DNA of 46,494 bases from CADEEV01 sp032127875 (GTDB lineage: Bacteria > Acidobacteriota > Vicinamibacteria > Fen-336): contig JAQBHI010000035.1 of NCBI GenBank assembly GCA_032127875.1, positions 1 through 46,494 of the forward strand, written 5' to 3'. The notes beneath the pieces were generated by a model. The model worked only from the letters and a program-made list of their open reading frames with translations, was not told where the DNA came from and did no database searches. A program made the translations under genes and the position numbers. Shown here in pieces: positions 41,492 through 46,494 of this stretch. Numbering within the stretch: the first letter of the stretch is position 1; each line of letters begins with the position of its first letter.

Positions 41492-42184
41492 CTAGCTTCC
41501 CGTGGGCTCGCCGATGAAGGCGGCCAAGCGCTCGCGAGCATCGCCGCGCAATACCAGGAACTCGACGCCCGCGCGATGGCGTCCGCTGGCGTCGGGTAGC
41601 TCGCGCACCACCTGGCCGAGTGCCTTCAGGTCGGCAGCGCCGCCCGGCAGGCTGAATGCTATGTCGAGATTCGAGCCCACGTCCAGCAGTTCCTCGGTTT
41701 CTATCAGAGCGCCTTTCAAGCTCACGTTGAGCGCCCAGCCGGGCGTCGCGGGCGCGTCCGCGGCGAAGCGGGACCATACCTCGAACAGTACCGGCACGCG
41801 CAACTCGCGCCGGCGCGGCACGCACAGCAGGTCTTCCAGGCGGCCGTCCCAGAGGAACGGATCGACGTGGCCCGACAGCACGACGTTGGACCCGGCGCCG
41901 CGCAACACCGCCTCGTCTTCGAGCGAGCTGGAGCGGCTCAGCGCCGCCACCGACAGCGAGCGGGTGCGATCGTCGGAGCGCAGCCGGCGGATCAGCTCGC
42001 AGGCCGCCGGCGCATCGGCGGCATCCACCACCGCCAGCCGGGGTCCGAGCGAAAGGATCGTTTCGAGCGCGGCTAGGGGAGACGGGCAGAAGACGCGCTC
42101 GATCTCGGCCCGCCACAGCACGGTGCCGCCGAGTTCGGGCGACAGGTCGACGCCCGAGACGATCACGATCCGGCGGGGCTGCAT
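41492..42184 (-). CDS. Receiver-like plus PilZ domain protein
   Basis: A 230-residue protein. Residues 1-110 resemble a response-regulator receiver with L-A-V-V-D-A-A-D (the aspartate at the usual phosphorylation strand), but the lysine and threonine motifs are not clear, so it may be degenerate. Residues about 120-225 are a PilZ domain with R-R-R-E-L-R-V-P and N-V-S-L-K-G-A-L-I, matching the R-x-x-x-R and [DN]-x-S-x-x-G c-di-GMP-binding motifs. It is the first gene of the PilZ-ExeA-GspB-RlmN operon and would link c-di-GMP to secretin or pilus function. Confidence 0.8.
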   Translation of the reverse strand: MQPRRIVIVSGVDLSPELGGTVLWRAEIERVFCPSPLAALETILSLGPRLAVVDAADAPAACELIRRLRSDDRTRSLSVAALSRSSSLEDEAVLRGAGSNVVLSGHVDPFLWDGRLEDLLCVPRRRELRVPVLFEVWSRFAADAPATPGWALNVSLKGALIETEELLDVGSNLDIAFSLPGGAADLKALGQVVRELPDASGRHRAGVEFLVLRGDARERLAAFIGEPTGS

Positions 42185-42232
42185 GGCTTCGAGAGTTTAC
42201 ACCCGCGCCGCGAGCGCAGTTATGCTCGCGGC

Positions 42233-42883
<651 letters not shown>

Positions 42884-42896
42884 TAGCCTCGCGCGC

Positions 42897-43694
42897 GTGC
42901 AGATCACGGGCGCTGTCGTCGCGATCACCGGGGCCTCGGCCGGCATCGGTCGGGAGGCGGCCCTCGAGTTCGCACGCGAAGGCGCCCGGCTCGCGATCGG
43001 CGCACGCCGCATGGACCGGCTCGAGGCGCTCGCCGAGGCGATCCGGGCCGTCGGATCCGAGGTCCTGGTGCTGTCGCTCGACGTAGCCGAAGAGCCGCAA
43101 GTACGCGCCTTCATCCACTCGACACTGACGCGCTTCGGCCGCCTGGACGTGCTCGTCAACAATGCCGGTTACGGCGTGCGGGGGCGCGTCGAGGAAACGC
43201 CGGGCGCCGATTACGAGCGGCTGATGCGCGTGAACTACCTCGGCACGGTCTACGGCTGCCAGGCGGCGGTGCCGGTGATGCGGCGCCAGGGCCAGGGCAT
43301 CATCATCAATGTGTCGTCGATCGTGGGCCACCGCGCGCTGCCGGGTGGCGGCGCCTATGCCGCGACCAAGGCGGCTCAGATCAGCCTGACCGAAGCGCTG
43401 CGCGTCGAGTTGCGCGGCACGGGCGTCCACGTGAGCTCCGTGCATCCTATCGGCACCGCCACCGAGTTTGTAGAGGTGGCCGAGCGCGCCTCGCAGGGCC
43501 GCAAGGGCGGTCCGCTGGGCCCGCAGCAGACCGCACTGGACGTGGCCCGCGCCATCGTGCGCTGCGTCCAGCGCCCCCGGCCCGAGGTCTATCCGTACCC
43601 GTTGTCGCGGGCCGTGGTGTGGGTCAACGCGCTGTGGCCGAGTCTCGCAGACTGGATCTGGTTCCGAAGCGCGAGGCGCGCCGGTCGGGCTTGA
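42897..43694 (+). CDS. Short-chain dehydrogenase/reductase
   Basis: A 265-residue classical SDR. The nucleotide-binding motif is A-I-T-G-A-S-A-G-I-G, N-N-A-G is in L-V-N-N-A-G-Y-G, and the catalytic S-Y-K triad is in I-I-N-V-S-S-I-V-G and Y-A-A-T-K. Basic residues after the second strand (A-R-R-M-D-R) favour NADP(H). The C-terminal helix V-V-W-V-N-A-L-W-P-S-L-A-D-W-I-W-F could lie on a membrane. The substrate is unknown. The GTG start at 42897 follows the hydrolase gene by 13 bp. A structured repeat follows 17 bp after the stop. Confidence 0.87.
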   Translation: MQITGAVVAITGASAGIGREAALEFAREGARLAIGARRMDRLEALAEAIRAVGSEVLVLSLDVAEEPQVRAFIHSTLTRFGRLDVLVNNAGYGVRGRVEETPGADYERLMRVNYLGTVYGCQAAVPVMRRQGQGIIINVSSIVGHRALPGGGAYAATKAAQISLTEALRVELRGTGVHVSSVHPIGTATEFVEVAERASQGRKGGPLGPQQTALDVARAIVRCVQRPRPEVYPYPLSRAVVWVNALWPSLADWIWFRSARRAGRA

Positions 43695-43710
43695 CAAGCT
43701 GGGCAGCGGA

Positions 43711-43791
43711 GCGCCAGATTCATTCTGGCGCGGAGCGGCTGGGGGGGAGCCCGGAGGGCGCGCGCGGGTGCATGGTTGCGTGCCTCCCCAG
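43711..43791. repeat. Structured repeat, copy B (two stems, covarying with copy A)
   Basis: On the plus strand GCGCCAGA and TCTGGCGC form an 8-bp hairpin with loop TTCAT. After GGAGCGG, CTGGGGGGG (43739-43747) pairs with CCTCCCCAG (43783-43791). The order and spacing match copy A at 18816-18894. The repeat overlaps the last about 23 codons and the stop of the SGNH hydrolase gene on the minus strand. Confidence 0.65.
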
Positions 43792-44856
43792 GTTTCCTAC
43801 GAGGTACTGGACCAGGGCCTCGGCGATCAGCCGGTGGCCGGCTTGCGAGGGATGGGGATCGCGGGCGTGGCGACGCAGCAGCGGCAACGCAGCGTCGGCG
43901 CCGCCGTTTGCGTTCAGGAAGCGTCGCACGGCCGGGGCCGTGTTGAGGCTCGCTAGGCCGAGGGCCGCGACGATCTCGCGCATCTCGCGCGGCGCGCCGG
44001 GATAGTAGAGCATCAGCACGCTGAAGCCGTGCCCTTCGCTCAGCTGTTTCAGTTCCTCCAGGGCGCGCCGGAACGCGGCCAGGCCCACCATGTGGGCGTA
44101 GCGCGCTGGCACCTGCGCCGCGTCCTCGGCGCGCGTGCTACGCCAGCCTCCCTTGACCGGTCGGTCCACGAGGCCTGGCGGGCCGTCGCCAGGCTCTTCG
44201 TCTTCGCTGAACCGGTCACGCACGAAATCGGCGAGGAACGAGCGGTCGAAGGCCAGAAGCTCCGGCGGTGCTTGAAGGAAGTTGGGGAGACTGGCATCGT
44301 TGCCACACAGACCCACGATCACCAGGTCGGGTGCGTAGCGGAGTCCCTTTTCGCGCAGGGTGGCGACCTCCATCACGCTGTTGTAACCGGGGACGGCCGT
44401 GTTGATGATCTCGACCGGCCGACCGACGCCTGCGCCCGCCAGCCGTGATTCGGCGAGCGAGAGATAGTCCTCTCCGTCGCCGACGCCCCAGCCGAACATG
44501 ATGGAATCGCCGATGCCCAGGATGCGGAAGCTGCCCGGGCGCTTCGTGGCGGGGTAGTCGCGGTCCCGGAAGCCGGCGTGACTCGTGGCGAGGGGCGCAC
44601 CCAGGAAGCTCACCCGCAGATCCGGTGCGAGCTCGTACACGACGTCCGGACTCCGGCTGGGTCGGATCAGGTCGCCGAGCGTCGCGCGGCCACCCGGCGC
44701 GACACGCGAGGGGTGCGCGATCGCCGCTTCGAAGCTGCGCCGCGCCTCCCGGAAGGCGAGCACCCGGAACAGCCCCTCCAGTGCGACGAGCGTGAACAGC
44801 GTGGAGGCGACGGCGAGCAGCAGCGATCCCGCCGGAGGGCGGCCGGGAACTCTCAC
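43720..44856 (-). CDS. SGNH/GDSL-family hydrolase with N-terminal membrane anchor
   Basis: A 378-residue protein. A transmembrane helix (L-L-L-A-V-A-S-T-L-F-T-L-V-A-L-E-G, about residues 10-27) precedes the SGNH domain. The blocks are I-L-G-I-G-D-S-I-M-F-G-W-G (serine), V-P-G-Y-N-S, V-I-V-G-L-C-G-N-D (asparagine) and D-P-H-P-S-Q-A-G-H (Asp/His). It probably deacylates an envelope or extracellular ester. The last about 23 residues (G-L-P-P-S-R-S-A-P-E) are encoded by the structured repeat and are not part of the fold. GTG 44856 is preferred over GTG 44865 for spacing from GAGGTGAGG. It follows the ABC-F gene by 15 bp. Confidence 0.83.
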   Translation of the reverse strand: MRVPGRPPAGSLLLAVASTLFTLVALEGLFRVLAFREARRSFEAAIAHPSRVAPGGRATLGDLIRPSRSPDVVYELAPDLRVSFLGAPLATSHAGFRDRDYPATKRPGSFRILGIGDSIMFGWGVGDGEDYLSLAESRLAGAGVGRPVEIINTAVPGYNSVMEVATLREKGLRYAPDLVIVGLCGNDASLPNFLQAPPELLAFDRSFLADFVRDRFSEDEEPGDGPPGLVDRPVKGGWRSTRAEDAAQVPARYAHMVGLAAFRRALEELKQLSEGHGFSVLMLYYPGAPREMREIVAALGLASLNTAPAVRRFLNANGGADAALPLLRRHARDPHPSQAGHRLIAEALVQYLVGNLGRHATMHPRAPSGLPPSRSAPE

Positions 44857-44871
44857 GGCGACCACCTCACC

Positions 44872-46494
44872 TCAGCCTCGCGCGGGCTCGACCTCGCCCG
44901 CCAGCATCTCCCACTGGCTCATCAACTCACCGACCTCCCACATCAGGGCTTTGTGATCTTCGGCAGCCTGGTCGGCCCGGGCGCGGTCGTCGTAGAAGCC
45001 GGGCGAGGCCATCTGCGCTTCGACTTCCTTGACGGCCAGCTCCTTCTCGGTGATCCGCTTCTCCAGTTCGACGACGCGGGCCTTGCGCTTTTTTTCCTCA
45101 CGCTCGAGCAGCGCGCGTTCGGGACGGGCGTCCCTTGACCGCAGCCGTGGCGCGAGCGGATCGGGAGCAGGCGCCGCCGTCTCGCTGGCCCGGGCGGCAG
45201 GCGGCGCCGCCGGCTTCGCAGCCCGCTTCGCCAGCGGCGCGGCCCTCAGCGTCGCGGCCGCCAGCTTGCCCGTGACCGTCTTCGTTTCGTCGACCCAGAC
45301 GCGCGCCGTGGGCAGCGCCACGGCCAGGCCTGCCTCGCGCCGCTTCTTCCAGTCGAGAAAGTCCTCGTAGCCGCCGGCGTAGATGAGCGCCGCGCCGCCG
45401 CCGATCTCGATCACCTTGGTCGCGAGCCTGTCCACGAAGTAGCGGTCGTGCGAGACGAAGAGCAGCGTGCCGCCGTAGTCGGCGAGGGCGTCGAGCAGCA
45501 CTTCCTTCGAGTCGAGGTCGAGATGGTTGGTGGGCTCGTCGAGCAGCAGCAGGTTGCTCGCGTTTAGCAGCATCTTCGCGAGCGCCAGGCGGTTGCGCTC
45601 GCCGCCGGAAAGCACGCTGCACTTCTTGTAGACGTCGTCGCCGGAGAACAGGAAGCCGCCGAGGATGCTGCGGATCATCGGCGCCATCGTCATCGAGCTG
45701 GCCGAGGACATCTCGTCGTGGACGGTGCGCGTGGGGTTCAGGACCTCCGCCTGGTCCTGCGCGAAATAGTCGAGCACCACCTGGTGGCCCAGCGTGCGCG
45801 AGCCCGAGCTGGGGGCGTCGACGCCAGCCAGGATCCGCATCAGCGTCGACTTGCCCGCGCCGTTGGGTCCGACCAGCGCGATCCTGTCGCCGCGCTCGAC
45901 CAGCAGGTCGAGCTGGTCGAGCACGACGCTCGACCCGTAGCAGCGGCTCGCCGCCTTCAGCTCGATCAGCACGCGGCCAGCCTTGGGCGCCTCCGGGAAC
46001 TTGAAGCGGATCTTCTTCCGCTGCGGCGGGATCTCGATGCGCTCGACACGCTCGAGGAGCTTGATGCGGCTCTGCACCTGGCGCGCCTTGGTGGCCTGGT
46101 AGCGGAATTTGTTGATGAAGGCCTCGGTCCTCTCGATCTCCTCGCCCTGCCGGCGGTGCGCCTCGAGCAGCCGCTCCATCGCCGCCTGGTGCTCGACCAC
46201 GTATTTCGAGTAGTTGCCGTGGTAGTCGGTCAGCGTCTTGAGGCCCACCTCGGTGATGCGCTTGACGGTTGCGTCGAGAAAGTAGCGGTCGTGGGACACC
46301 AGCACCACCGAGCCAGGGTAGTCGCCGAGGTACTCCTCGAGCCAGTTGCGTGCGGGCAGGTCGAGGTGGTTCGTGGGCTCGTCCAGCAGCAGCAGGTTGG
46401 GCCGCGCCAGCAACAGCTTGGCCAGCGCCACGCGCATCTGCCAGCCGCCCGAGAACTCCTCGGTCTTGCGCTTCTGGTCCGCGAGCGAGAAGCC
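44872..46494 (-). CDS. ABC-F family ATPase (partial, 5' end outside the window)
   Basis: The gene continues past the right edge; about 540 residues are visible. They start inside the first ATPase domain (signature F-S-G-G-W-Q-M-R-V-A-L-A-K-L, then L-L-L-L-D-E-P-T-N-H-L-D-L). The linker of about 80 residues contains R-Y-Q-A-T-K-A-R-Q-V-Q-S-R-I-K. The second domain has Walker A L-V-G-P-N-G-A-G-K-S-T, signature L-S-G-G-E-R-N-R-L-A-L-A-K-M and D-E-P-T-N-H-L-D-L. A C-terminal coiled coil (E-K-R-I-T-E-K-E-L-A-V-K-E-V) completes it, as in Uup/YheS-like translation factors. ABC-F proteins act on ribosomes and lack membrane domains. It is upstream of the SGNH gene. Confidence 0.9.
   Translation of the reverse strand, partial: GFSLADQKRKTEEFSGGWQMRVALAKLLLARPNLLLLDEPTNHLDLPARNWLEEYLGDYPGSVVLVSHDRYFLDATVKRITEVGLKTLTDYHGNYSKYVVEHQAAMERLLEAHRRQGEEIERTEAFINKFRYQATKARQVQSRIKLLERVERIEIPPQRKKIRFKFPEAPKAGRVLIELKAASRCYGSSVVLDQLDLLVERGDRIALVGPNGAGKSTLMRILAGVDAPSSGSRTLGHQVVLDYFAQDQAEVLNPTRTVHDEMSSASSMTMAPMIRSILGGFLFSGDDVYKKCSVLSGGERNRLALAKMLLNASNLLLLDEPTNHLDLDSKEVLLDALADYGGTLLFVSHDRYFVDRLATKVIEIGGGAALIYAGGYEDFLDWKKRREAGLAVALPTARVWVDETKTVTGKLAAATLRAAPLAKRAAKPAAPPAARASETAAPAPDPLAPRLRSRDARPERALLEREEKKRKARVVELEKRITEKELAVKEVEAQMASPGFYDDRARADQAAEDHKALMWEVGELMSQWEMLAGEVEPARG

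Overview
This is a 46.5 kb stretch of high-GC DNA from a Gram-negative bacterium: it encodes an outer-membrane beta-barrel, periplasmic lipoproteins and a type II secretion accessory pair. A 1055-residue BNR/sortilin-type propeller protein, exported amidohydrolase and lactonase genes, several ECF sigma/anti-sigma modules and ExeA/GspB-like genes suggest Acidobacteriota or a neighbouring phylum. No rRNA, tRNA, CRISPR array or single-copy phylogenetic marker that would settle this was seen. Neighbouring genes commonly overlap by GTGA, ATGA or TGATG, which marks translationally coupled operons. GTG starts are frequent.

Left part (1-9.7 kb). A membrane-protein fragment follows an AhpD-like carboxymuconolactone decarboxylase-family gene. 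That gene appears to use an in-frame TGA as selenocysteine in a C-x-x-U active site, with a SECIS-like hairpin just downstream; it also carries one frameshift near its start. Facing away from it is an ArsR repressor gene with a 24-bp perfect palindrome inside its own promoter. Then come a stub of an SRPBCC gene, an AsmA-like gene, an Asp/Glu racemase, and a carbohydrate operon (GH63 glucosidase, amylo-alpha-1,6-glucosidase, a 54-codon ORF, aquaporin), with a convergent DinB-family gene.

Middle (9.8-24.7 kb). A GMC oxidoreductase is coupled to an exported double-VOC protein. Next is a cytoplasmic subtilase with an N-terminal zinc ribbon. An alpha/beta hydrolase gene has been split by a 1.74 kb insertion that carries an FMN-dependent alpha-hydroxyacid dehydrogenase; the insertion is flanked by an exact 8-bp duplication. 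An exported amidohydrolase and a minus-strand run of two ECF sigma factors with three zf-HC2 anti-sigma proteins follow, then the large BNR protein and an orphan bufferin-like Cys-rich peptide.

Right part (24.8-46.5 kb). A plus-strand operon encodes a GlcG/HbpS-cupin fusion, an SMP-30 lactonase, a 61-residue zinc ribbon and a type II NADH dehydrogenase fused to a cyclic-nucleotide-binding domain. DoxX, a membrane adenylate cyclase, a DM13 lipoprotein and an outer-membrane protein follow, so a cAMP source lies beside a cAMP-binding redox enzyme. Minus-strand MarR-YceI-unknown, a PLP decarboxylase, a GNAT, an IS110 stub, an RlmN-GspB-ExeA-PilZ operon, an alpha/beta hydrolase, an SDR, an SGNH hydrolase and an ABC-F protein (cut by the window end) complete the map.

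Two features stand out at the whole-window scale. Gene remnants are unusually numerous: SRPBCC, ankyrin, SDR, TPR, the split hydrolase, alpha-2-macroglobulin, IS91 and IS110. Two copies of an approximately 80-nt repeat, 25 kb apart, keep the same two stems through compensatory base changes.
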